From: CAZOHN01 sp964579325 | GTDB taxonomy: Bacteria; Pseudomonadota; Alphaproteobacteria; Rhodobacterales; Rhodobacteraceae | Length of the DNA: 7,317 nucleotides | Assembly: GCA_964579325.1 (NCBI GenBank) | Contig: CAZOHN010000183.1 | Location: forward strand, 1 to 7,317 | Direction: 5' to 3' | Part shown: one piece after another, positions 1 through 6,259 of the stretch | How positions within the stretch are numbered: position 1 is the stretch's first letter | Layout: each line of letters begins with the position of its first letter | The notes under the pieces: model-generated | The model's database searches: none | Seen by the model: only the letters and a program-made list of their open reading frames with translations | Told to the model about the DNA's origin: nothing | Translations under genes and position numbers: made by a program

Positions 1-575
1 TCATCGCCCTCCATCGACCGGCCGAAGGTGGCCTCGAGGTCGATGATGTCGCGCAGAAGAATGTCTTCGTTCAGGAGTTCGTCGCGCCAGATGGTGATGG
101 CCTGGAAGGTCAGCGGGCTTTCGCACAGGCCCGCGATCATCGTGTTGCGGCCCGCCTCGATCCGCTTGGCAATGGCGATCTCGCCCTCGCGCGAGAGAAG
201 CTCGACCGACCCCATCTCGCGCAGGTACATCCGCACCGGGTCGTCGGTCCGGTCGAGCGTCTCGGACGCCGTGGAGGCCACGGCCAGTTCGCGCGAGGTC
301 GAGGCCTCGACCACTTCGCCGCCGCCCTCGGCCTCGTCGGGCTCGTCGTCCTCGATCACGTTGATGCCCATGTCCGAGAGCATCGCCATCACGTCCTCGA
401 TCTGCTCCGAGGACACCTGTTCCGGCGGCAAGACGGCGTTGAGCGTGTCGATGGTGATGTAGCCGCGCTCGCGTGCGTCGGCGATCATCTTCTTCACCTG
501 CGCCTGGCTCATGTCGAGCATGGTCTCGGTGTCCTGCTCGTCGGTCTTGACGTCGTCGGTGTCCTTGGCGGCCAT
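1..575 (-). CDS. rpoD: RNA polymerase primary sigma factor RpoD (sigma70), N-terminal part, cut by window edge
   Basis: This is the housekeeping sigma factor, which directs core RNA polymerase to -35/-10 promoters of growth genes. The first 191 codons are visible; the frame runs off the left edge with no stop. Residues about 20-75 resemble sigma70 region 1.1 (SQAQVKKMIADARERGYIT, then a segment ending MLSDMGINVIEDDE). An acidic linker about 77-90 and a Ser/Thr/Ala stretch follow. Region 1.2 is clear at about 112-145 (DPVRMYLREMGSVELLSREG and IAKRIEAGR), followed by the start of the non-conserved region (FQAITIWRDELLNEDILLRD). The ATG at 573-575 is chosen because AGGAG (582-586) lies 6 nt upstream and the protein starts MAAKDTDD. 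It lies 84 bp downstream of dnaG on the same strand, the usual dnaG-rpoD order. Regions 2-4, which hold the DNA-binding determinants, lie outside the window. The identification is very secure. Confidence 0.96.
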   Translation of the reverse strand, partial: MAAKDTDDVKTDEQDTETMLDMSQAQVKKMIADARERGYITIDTLNAVLPPEQVSSEQIEDVMAMLSDMGINVIEDDEPDEAEGGGEVVEASTSRELAVASTASETLDRTDDPVRMYLREMGSVELLSREGEIAIAKRIEAGRNTMIAGLCESPLTFQAITIWRDELLNEDILLRDIIDLEATFGRSMEGD

Positions 576-581
576 GCGGAG

Positions 582-586
582 CTCCT
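582..586 (-). promoter_or_regulatory. Ribosome binding site of rpoD
   Basis: The minus strand reads AGGAG, 6 nt before the ATG at 575. It fixes the rpoD start, since other open frames across this region have no comparable signal. Confidence 0.7.
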
Positions 587-592
587 GGGTGG

Positions 593-622
593 TGATTCGC
601 CGGGCGGGCGTCTGGCGAATCA
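593..622. repeat. Perfect 9-bp inverted repeat in the dnaG-rpoD spacer
   Basis: The plus strand reads TGATTCGCC (593-601), a 12-base GC-rich loop (602-613), then GGCGAATCA (614-622), which is the exact reverse complement. It sits 18 bp upstream of the rpoD start codon. No T-run follows on either strand, so it is a poor intrinsic terminator. An operator-like dyad, or an RNA hairpin in the rpoD leader just before the ribosome binding site, are the likelier readings. Both are inferences. Confidence 0.6.
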
Positions 623-698
623 ATAGCGCGAATCAATGGGGAGGAAACATCCCCGACCCCTAATTCTTCGAGTCTTCGACAGTATCCCGGGCAGAATC
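594..698. promoter_or_regulatory. Cluster of five GANTC (CcrM-type) methylation motifs
   Basis: GANTC occurs at 594-598 (GATTC), 617-621 (GAATC), 630-634 (GAATC), 670-674 (GAGTC) and 694-698 (GAATC). The first three are in the dnaG-rpoD spacer and the last two in the 3' end of dnaG. My line-by-line reading of the rest of the window found only one more, at 2369-2373 inside dnaG. In Alphaproteobacteria GANTC is the target of the cell-cycle methyltransferase CcrM, is generally depleted, and is enriched in some promoters, where hemimethylation affects transcription. That background is established; control of rpoD in this way is inference. Confidence 0.5.
615..637. repeat. Tandem direct repeat GCGAATCAAT, two copies, 13-bp period
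   Basis: On the plus strand GCGAATCAAT occurs at 615-624 and again, identically, at 628-637, with 3 bases between. The same core (GCGAATCA) occurs inverted at 593-600, giving three copies in 45 bp. Read on the minus strand, in the direction of rpoD, each unit is ATTGATTCGC. A 13-bp period is not an exact helical turn, so the two direct copies would be offset on the DNA face. I do not recognise a specific regulator for this motif. Confidence 0.6.
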
Positions 699-2642
699 GC
701 CGCTCGGCTCACCTTCAGGCGGCGGAAGGGCAACGGCGCCGATACGGCTGAGGAGCCGGTCGAAGGCCGCCTTCTCCTCGCGATTGAGGCGGGCGCCGTT
801 CGGGGCGACGTCGTATTCGGCGCGGTCTTCGGTCTGGCCGCGGCCAATGGCGGTGGTGGCCTCGGCGGCCTGGCGCAGCCGCCAGGTCAGCCCTTCGTCT
901 GCAAAGCCTTCGAGGTCGTCCATCGCGTCGGCGATCTCGCGCCGGGCACCGCGCACGGCGGCAAGGCGTGCGAATTCCTCTGCGAGGCAGAGGCGCACGA
1001 TATCGGGATCGGCTTGCGGTCGAAGGGCGGGCACGATCCGGAGATGGCCAGCCGGGCCGAGAGTTTCAAGGGTGTCGGACGGGATATCCTCGCCCGAGAG
1101 CAGGCGTTGCCTGAGCGTCTCGTGCGCCGGACCAGAGCAGGCGAGGCCCTCGAGCGCTCCCTCGAACTCTGCCAGAAGCCGCCGATGGACGATCAGCGCG
1201 GCAAGGATCACTGCCTCGTGGAGCCCCTCCTCCACGTCCGTGCCCGAGGCTGCCGCAAGCGGCGAGGCGCGCGTTGCGGCAAGCGGCTCGGCCTGCGCCG
1301 CGCGCCACCCCGTCCCCCGGGGCGACCAGTCCTTCGGGCGCGGCGGTGGAGGCCGACCGCTTCCGAAGAGGTCGTAGCGCAGCCGCCGGATCTCTTCGCC
1401 ATAGTGGCCTCGCAGCGAGGGGTCGCGGATCCGGCCGAGCACCGCGCGCAGCCGCCGATCGAGCGTGGCCCGGCGCTCGGGGCTGTCGAAGACCTTGCCC
1501 TCGGTCTCGCGCCGCCAGAGCAGCGTCACCATCGGTTCGGCCCGGTCGAGGATCGCCTGCATCGCGGCCCGCCCACCTTCACGGATCACGTCGTCGGGAT
1601 CCTTGGGCGGCGGCATCAGCGCAAAGCGGAGCGACTGCCCCGCCTCGATCAGCGGCAGCGCAAGGTCCATCAGCCGGAGCGCGGCGTTCAGCCCCGCCTT
1701 GTCGCCGTCGAGTGCCACGACCGGTTCGGGGTGCAGCCGCCACAGTAGCGCAAGTTGCTCCTCGGTCACCGCGGTCCCGAGCGGCGCCACCGCGGCCTCG
1801 AAGCCGGCCATGACCAACGCGATGACGTCCATATAGCCTTCGGCCACGACAAGCTGCCGACCCTTGCCCGATGCCTCACGCGCTGGCCCGTGGTTGAAGA
1901 GTGTCCGGCCCTTGTCGAATAGGTCGGTTTCGGGCGAGTTGAGGTACTTGGCGGGGTCGTCGGGGTCCATCGCACGTCCCCCGAAGGCGATGGCGCGGCC
2001 GCGGGCGTCGCGGATCGGGAACATGATCCGGTTGCGGAACACGTCGTAGGGCTTGCCGCCCTTCGTGGACGGCTTGGCGAGCCCCGCGCCGAAGATCAGG
2101 TCCTCGGCCACGCCCCGACCGCGCAGGTGCTCCCACAGCCCCTGCCAGCCCTCTGGTGCAAAGCCGATCTCGAAGCGGTCGAGCGCCGCCTCCTTCAGCC
2201 CGCGTCCCGCGAGGTAGTCTCGCGCGGGGCCAGCAGCGCCGGTCTTGAGCTGGAGGCGGTAGTGGCGGACGGCCTGCTCCATCACTTCGGCAAGCTGCCC
2301 GCGCCGGTCGGCCTTGGCCTGCGCAGCCGGGTCGCGGGCCGGCATCGGCATCCCGGCCTCCCGGGCGAGAATCTCGACAGCTTCCATGAACGAGACGTTC
2401 TCGGTCTCCTTCACGAAGCCGATCGCGTCGCCCTTCGCGTGGCAGCCGAAGCAGTAGTAGTAGCCCTTCCGGTCGTCGACGTGGAACGAGGCCGACTTCT
2501 CCTGGTGGAACGGGCAGGCCGCCCAGTAGTCGCCCTTGCCCTGGTTGGTCTTGCGCGGGTCCCAGGAAACCTTGCGGCCGACGACCTGCGCCAGGGAAAG
2601 GCGGCCGCGCAACTCGTCGAGGAAGGACGGGGGGAGGTTCAT
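660..2642 (-). CDS. dnaG: DNA primase DnaG
   Basis: This enzyme synthesises the short RNA primers used to start lagging-strand Okazaki fragments, acting at the fork with the DnaB helicase. It has 660 residues, normal for an alphaproteobacterial primase. The N-terminal zinc-binding domain has C43, H46, C64 and C67 (CPFHQEKSASF, YYYCFGCHAKGD). The catalytic core carries the basic primase motif RNRIMFPIRD (203-212). The TOPRIM acidic residues are E268 (VVAEGYMD), D312 and D314 (ALDGDKAG), with DPDD at 348-351, so all catalytic residues are present. The proline/alanine-rich linker (about 430-465) leads into the DnaB-interacting C-terminal domain, whose tail (PPPEGEPSGDSARDTVEDSKN region) is low-complexity. 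The ATG at 2640-2642 gives the family-typical start MNLPPSFLDELRGRLSLAQV. It has no Shine-Dalgarno at normal distance, and a promoter-like sequence abuts it. The gene is followed by rpoD. Confidence 0.97.
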   Translation of the reverse strand: MNLPPSFLDELRGRLSLAQVVGRKVSWDPRKTNQGKGDYWAACPFHQEKSASFHVDDRKGYYYCFGCHAKGDAIGFVKETENVSFMEAVEILAREAGMPMPARDPAAQAKADRRGQLAEVMEQAVRHYRLQLKTGAAGPARDYLAGRGLKEAALDRFEIGFAPEGWQGLWEHLRGRGVAEDLIFGAGLAKPSTKGGKPYDVFRNRIMFPIRDARGRAIAFGGRAMDPDDPAKYLNSPETDLFDKGRTLFNHGPAREASGKGRQLVVAEGYMDVIALVMAGFEAAVAPLGTAVTEEQLALLWRLHPEPVVALDGDKAGLNAALRLMDLALPLIEAGQSLRFALMPPPKDPDDVIREGGRAAMQAILDRAEPMVTLLWRRETEGKVFDSPERRATLDRRLRAVLGRIRDPSLRGHYGEEIRRLRYDLFGSGRPPPPRPKDWSPRGTGWRAAQAEPLAATRASPLAAASGTDVEEGLHEAVILAALIVHRRLLAEFEGALEGLACSGPAHETLRQRLLSGEDIPSDTLETLGPAGHLRIVPALRPQADPDIVRLCLAEEFARLAAVRGARREIADAMDDLEGFADEGLTWRLRQAAEATTAIGRGQTEDRAEYDVAPNGARLNREEKAAFDRLLSRIGAVALPPPEGEPSGDSARDTVEDSKN

Positions 2643-2648
2643 GGCCTG

Positions 2649-2677
2649 AGTATCGGCCCCTCGGAACCCGGTGCCAA
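2649..2677 (-). promoter_or_regulatory. Candidate sigma70-type promoter of dnaG, giving a leaderless start
   Basis: On the minus strand TTGGCA (2672-2677; 5 of 6 matches to TTGACA) is followed by exactly 17 bp and then GATACT (2649-2654; 4 of 6 matches to TATAAT). Only 6 nt separate the -10 box from the A of the dnaG ATG at 2642, so transcription would be expected to start at or next to the start codon. No Shine-Dalgarno is present between the box and the ATG. Both boxes and the spacing are seen directly; promoter activity is inferred. Confidence 0.45.
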
Positions 2678-2714
2678 GCCCTCTCCGTTCAATGCAGGTG
2701 TCATAGCAGCCTCG

Positions 2715-2804
2715 TCAGAACGGAGGCTCCGCCGGCCCCCGGCGCGGCATGTGCTCCCACAATTCGACCGCACGGAGCCGGTCGTCAGACTTGCGCGGCG
2801 ACAC
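2715..2804 (-). CDS. Possible 29-residue small ORF between soxG and dnaG
   Basis: An open frame begins with GTG at 2802-2804, 20 bases inside the soxG 3' end in a different frame, and stops at TGA (2715-2717). It has two recognisable halves: MSPRKSDDRLRAVELWEH (GTG read as Met) and then MPRRGPAEPPF at the C-terminus. The first half would be a charged amphipathic helix and the tail is Pro-rich. By eye about 24 of 28 codons end in G or C, as expected for coding DNA here, although the region is GC-rich anyway. No strong ribosome binding site precedes the GTG, so expression would depend on coupling to soxG. An in-frame internal ATG (MPRRG) exists but leaves only 11 residues. It could be a real small protein, the tail of a degraded gene, or chance. 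I do not recognise a family. Confidence 0.3.
   Translation of the reverse strand: MSPRKSDDRLRAVELWEHMPRRGPAEPPF
2730..2744. other. Short GC hairpin (6-bp stem, 3-base loop)
   Basis: The plus strand reads CGCCGG CCC CCGGCG, a perfect 6-bp all-GC stem with a 3-base loop. It lies 41 bp downstream of soxG in the direction of transcription. No T-tract follows on the minus strand, so it is not a classical Rho-independent terminator. It could attenuate read-through or stabilise the 3' end of the sox transcript. It also falls inside the possible small ORF. Confidence 0.35.
2765..2784. other. Inverted repeat immediately after the soxG stop
   Basis: CGACCG (2765-2770) and CGGTCG (2779-2784) are perfect reverse complements separated by 8 bases, and they start at the base right after the soxG TGA. 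The downstream minus-strand bases are AATTGTGG, not a T-run. It is a weak candidate for 3'-end structure of the sox mRNA. Confidence 0.3.
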
Positions 2805-3330
2805 TCTTCATCGCGCCGTGCAGATCGTGCGTCGCCGTGCGAGCCATCGAGCGCATCACAAAAAGCTCGAACCCCTGCGGTCCGGTCCGCGTAATCTGGC
2901 AGGTCATGTGCCAAAGCATCGTCCGCGCGGTGTGCCCACGCTTGAAGGCAGTGGCGCGCAGGTCGAGCGGAACGAGGCGGGCGAGCGCTGCTTCGGCCCC
3001 CGGACCCTCGAGCTGCAACCCCGCCACCGCATCCGACTGGTCAGTCAGCGCGGCGTGGAGGTCGAGGCCCGCGGGCGCTTCAGCGCCCACCAGCAGCGCC
3101 ATTGACCGTCCTGCCCAGAGGATCCGCGTGCTGTCCTTGGCCAGCGTCCGGTTGGGCGCCGGGAACCCCAGCCCGAGGGTCTGCTTGAGGAGCGCCGCCG
3201 TGGCCTTCTCCTGCCCACGCAGGGGCGCCACCGAGGTCATTCGCTCGATCACCAGTTCCGAGAGCGTCATTCGTCCCACCGTCAGCGGCAGTACGCCCTC
3301 GAGCGGGCTTTTCGCGATCAGCCTAGCCAC
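2785..3330 (-). CDS. soxG: Sarcosine oxidase gamma subunit SoxG
   Basis: SoxG is the gamma subunit of cytoplasmic heterotetrameric sarcosine oxidase (alpha-beta-gamma-delta). It has no cofactor of its own and packs against the other subunits, with a fold related to the folate-binding T-protein family. The 181 residues are within the usual size range. Family-typical elements are the N-terminal KSPLEGVL, QSDAVAGLQLEGPGAEAAL (about 98-116), PLDLR (121-125), HM at 141-142 and FELFVMRSMA (154-163). The GTG at 3328-3330 is chosen because GGAGGG lies 7 nt upstream and the protein then begins MARLIAKSPL. The same frame extends upstream to an ATG at 3429, but that part lies inside soxA and is not SoxG-like. 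It overlaps the soxA stop by 8 nt, implying translational coupling. It is the last gene of the sox operon. Confidence 0.92.
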   Translation of the reverse strand: MARLIAKSPLEGVLPLTVGRMTLSELVIERMTSVAPLRGQEKATAALLKQTLGLGFPAPNRTLAKDSTRILWAGRSMALLVGAEAPAGLDLHAALTDQSDAVAGLQLEGPGAEAALARLVPLDLRATAFKRGHTARTMLWHMTCQITRTGPQGFELFVMRSMARTATHDLHGAMKSVAAQV

Positions 3331-6259
3331 GCATACGCCCTCCGTCAGGGTCGAGGAACACGGGGTCGCAGACCTCGCAGGCGACCTCGACCCTGCGCAG
3401 GTGGTCGACGAGGCGCACGGTCTCGCCATGTCGCGCCCGACCGTCCCTCAGGAAGCCGAGGCCGAGATACGTCCCCAACGTCGGCGACCAGCAGACCGAG
3501 GTGACGTAGCCCTCGTCGTTGTCGCTCACGGCAGCAGCGCTCTCGCGAAAGAGATGCGCGCCCGCGGTGATCTCGGCCTGCGACGCACGCGGCCGCAGCC
3601 CGACCAGCTCCTCGCGGTCCTCGTTCAACCCCGGTCGCTGCGACTGCTGGCGCCCGATGCAGTCCTTCTTGCCGCTGACCATCTTGCCCAGCCCGACGTC
3701 GGCCGCTGTCGTCCGTCCGTGGATCTCGGCATGGGTCAGGAAGCCCTTCTCGATCCGCAGGACATTCAGTGCCTCCATCCCGTACGCACCGCCACCGAGG
3801 CTCTCGGCCTGCGCGATGAGGAGGCGGAAGAGGCTTTCGCCATAGCGGCACGGAACGGCGACTTCGAAGCCTTCCTCTCCGGAGAACGAAATCCGGAAGA
3901 GCCGTCCCGACACGCCCGCGACGCCCCGCTCGGCGCAGGCCATGAACGGGAAGTCGCCCAGAGGCTCATCAAGCACGGTCGCCAGGAGCGCCCGAGCCTT
4001 CGGTCCGGCCACGGCGAATTGCGCCCATTGCTCGGTGACCGAGACCATGCGCAGGTCCATCTGCGGCACAAGGCCCTGGTGGACGAATTCTAGGTGACGC
4101 ATCACGAGGCCCGCTGCGGCGGTCGTCGTGGTCATCACGAAGTGGTCCGCCCCGAACCGTGCCGAGGTGCCGTCGTCCATGACGAACCCGTCCTCGCGCA
4201 GCATCAGCCCGTAGCGGACGCGGCCGACCGGCAGCGTCGAGAAAGTGTTGGTGTAGACGAAGTCGAGGAAGGCCCCTGCGTCCGGCCCCTGGATGTCGAT
4301 CTTGCCGAGCGTCGAGACGTCGGCCACCCCCACCGCGTGCCGCACCATGCCGACCTCGCGGTCGCAGGCCTCGCGCCAGGTCGTCTCGCCGGGGCGCGGG
4401 AAGTAGGACGGGCGATACCACAGCCCGGCCTCGACCATCGGCGCGCCCCGGTCGACCGAGGCCTGGTGCGAGGTGAGGAAGCGCTGCGGCGCAAAGCCCG
4501 CGCCTCGTGCCCCTGCCCCCATCGCGGCGATGGAGACAGGCGTGTAGGGCGGGCGGAAGGTGGTGGTGCCGGTCTCCGGGATGCCGCGCCCGGTAGCGTC
4601 CGCCAGCACCGCGAGGGCCACGACGTTGGAGTTCTTGCCTTGGTCCGGCGCCATCCCCTGCGTGGTGTAGCGCTTCATGTGCTCGACGCTCCGGAAATTC
4701 TCCTGCGCGGCGAGCTTCACGTCTTTCACCGTGACATCGTTCTGGAAGTCGATCCAGGCCCTCCCGCCCGACCTGCCCTTGCCCTCCACGTGCCACAGGG
4801 CCGCGATCCGGTAGGGGTCGTCCTCGGCCAGCGGCAGGTCAAGTACCGGTGCTGTCCGGCCAAGATGGTCGAGCGTGTCCACAGCGGCGCGCAGGCCGTC
4901 GCGAAGGCAGGCGGCCGTCGAGAACGCACCCGCGGCCGCTCCTGCTGCGATCAGGCCAGGGATCGCACCCGGCGACGCCAGGAAGGCGGCGTGGGCCGTA
5001 CTCCACTGGGGACGGCCGTTCATGTGGCAGGTCAGGTGGACTGTCGGGTTCCAGCCCCCCGATACGGCAAGACAATCGGTCCAGATGCTGCGCTCCCCTC
5101 CTGCATGCCGGATGGTGATCTCGCGCAGGGACCGGCGGCCTCCGGTGGCGATGACCCGGGCACCGGCGAAGACAGGGTAATCGCCCGCGGGCCTGGCTTC
5201 CTCGCGGCTGTCGATCAGTCCGGCGACGGTCACGCCCGCCTCGACGAGGTCCTGCGCGGTGCGGTGGGCACTGTCGTTGTTGCCGAAGATCGTGACCGCC
5301 TTGCCCGGCGCCACGCCCCAACGGTTGAGGTAGGCGCGCGCGGCGCTGGCCAACATGATGCCCGGCCGGTCATTGTCCGGGAAGGCGATCGGGCGTTCGA
5401 GCGCGCCCGCACAGAGGATCGCGCGCTTCGCGACGATCCGCAAGAATGTCTCCATCGGCGCATCCGGGTGCGGGCTCGCGACATGGTGGCTCACCCGTTC
5501 GAGCGCGCCATAGGTTCCCTGGTCATAGGCCCCGGTCACGGTAGTACGGGCCATGACCCGCACGTTCGGCATCTCGCGCAGCCGCGCCACGGTCGCGGCG
5601 GCCCAGTCGGCCCCGGGCACCCCGTCGACCGCCTCGGTCTCGGCATTCAGCCGACCGCCCGGCAGGAAGTCCTCGTCGGCGAGGATCACGTCCGCCCCGC
5701 CCTCGGCGCAGGCGAGCGCCGCCATAAGGCCCGCCGGCCCCGCGCCGATCACCAATACGTCGCAGAACGCCCAGGCGCGGTCGTTGCGGGCAGCGTCGTG
5801 CTCGCCCGACAGGCTGCCCAGCCCCGCCGCGCGGCGGATCGCGGGCTCGTAGAGCCGCTCCCAGAAAGCGCGCGGCCACATGAACGTCTTGTAGTAGAAA
5901 CCTGCACTGAAGAACGGAGCAAGCAGGTCATTCACTGCCATCGCGTCGTGCTTCAACGAGGGCCAGGCGTTCTGGGGGCGTGCATCAAGGCCGTCGAAGA
6001 CCTCCTGGACGGTCGCGCGGACGTTAGGCACCTGGTCCGCGCCGCGGCCAACCGTGACCAGGGCATTGGGCTCCTCCGATCCGGCGGTCATCACTCCGCG
6101 CGGGCGGTGATACTTGAACGACCGAGCAAAGAGGCGGACCCCGTTGGCCAGCAGCGCAGATGCCAGCGTGTCGCCCTCGGCCCCCATGTAGCTCTCGCCG
6201 TTCCAGCGGAAGGCTACCGGCGCGCGGCGGTTCACAAGGCCCTTGCCGTCAACTCTCAT
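3323..6259 (-). CDS. soxA: Sarcosine oxidase alpha subunit SoxA
   Basis: This is the large subunit of heterotetrameric sarcosine oxidase. The enzyme oxidises sarcosine to glycine and H2O2 and moves the released methylene group to tetrahydrofolate, giving 5,10-methylene-THF. It has 978 residues, the normal size. Residues about 10-95 form the ferredoxin-like N-terminal domain (FARSFKYHRPRGVMTAGSEE); it has no cysteines, so no Fe-S cluster. A Rossmann dinucleotide site follows (VLVIGAGPAGLMAALACAEGG, G172-A-G-P-A-G177), then a second nucleotide-binding segment (IFGNNDSAHRTAQDL, about 325-338). The tail has the aminomethyltransferase (GCV_T) fold at about 600-870 (QGPDAGAFLDFVYTN, SFSGEEGFEV, LRIEKGFLTHAEIHGRTTAA) and its C-terminal barrel at about 885-970. 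The ATG at 6257-6259 has GGAGG 7 nt upstream and shares ATGA with the soxD stop. Related complexes act on other N-methyl amines, so sarcosine is the default rather than a proven substrate. Confidence 0.96.
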   Translation of the reverse strand: MRVDGKGLVNRRAPVAFRWNGESYMGAEGDTLASALLANGVRLFARSFKYHRPRGVMTAGSEEPNALVTVGRGADQVPNVRATVQEVFDGLDARPQNAWPSLKHDAMAVNDLLAPFFSAGFYYKTFMWPRAFWERLYEPAIRRAAGLGSLSGEHDAARNDRAWAFCDVLVIGAGPAGLMAALACAEGGADVILADEDFLPGGRLNAETEAVDGVPGADWAAATVARLREMPNVRVMARTTVTGAYDQGTYGALERVSHHVASPHPDAPMETFLRIVAKRAILCAGALERPIAFPDNDRPGIMLASAARAYLNRWGVAPGKAVTIFGNNDSAHRTAQDLVEAGVTVAGLIDSREEARPAGDYPVFAGARVIATGGRRSLREITIRHAGGERSIWTDCLAVSGGWNPTVHLTCHMNGRPQWSTAHAAFLASPGAIPGLIAAGAAAGAFSTAACLRDGLRAAVDTLDHLGRTAPVLDLPLAEDDPYRIAALWHVEGKGRSGGRAWIDFQNDVTVKDVKLAAQENFRSVEHMKRYTTQGMAPDQGKNSNVVALAVLADATGRGIPETGTTTFRPPYTPVSIAAMGAGARGAGFAPQRFLTSHQASVDRGAPMVEAGLWYRPSYFPRPGETTWREACDREVGMVRHAVGVADVSTLGKIDIQGPDAGAFLDFVYTNTFSTLPVGRVRYGLMLREDGFVMDDGTSARFGADHFVMTTTTAAAGLVMRHLEFVHQGLVPQMDLRMVSVTEQWAQFAVAGPKARALLATVLDEPLGDFPFMACAERGVAGVSGRLFRISFSGEEGFEVAVPCRYGESLFRLLIAQAESLGGGAYGMEALNVLRIEKGFLTHAEIHGRTTAADVGLGKMVSGKKDCIGRQQSQRPGLNEDREELVGLRPRASQAEITAGAHLFRESAAAVSDNDEGYVTSVCWSPTLGTYLGLGFLRDGRARHGETVRLVDHLRRVEVACEVCDPVFLDPDGGRMRG
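3338..3343 (-). promoter_or_regulatory. Ribosome binding site of soxG, inside the soxA end
   Basis: The minus strand reads GGAGGG, 7 nt before the GTG at 3330. It supports the GTG start over the longer in-frame ATG at 3429. Confidence 0.65.

Noticed and set aside
1..636. 211-codon minus-strand frame overlapping rpoD
   Set aside because: It is out of frame with rpoD. Its product is almost entirely Arg/His/Gly/Asp repeats, while the rpoD frame gives clear sigma70 regions 1.1 and 1.2.
638..654. GGGGA/TCCCC hairpin after dnaG as a terminator
   Set aside because: The stem is only 5 bp with a 7-base loop and has no T-tract. dnaG and rpoD are normally cotranscribed, so a terminator call is not supported.
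636..1748. 370-codon plus-strand open frame opposite dnaG
   Set aside because: It is antisense to a full-length primase with all catalytic residues. It has low-complexity Arg/Gly/Pro composition and no ribosome binding site of note.
2639..2914. 91-codon minus-strand frame spanning the soxG end and the gap before dnaG
   Set aside because: It overlaps 130 bases of soxG out of frame, has no good ribosome binding site and no recognisable motif. It would end 1 bp inside the dnaG start only by chance.
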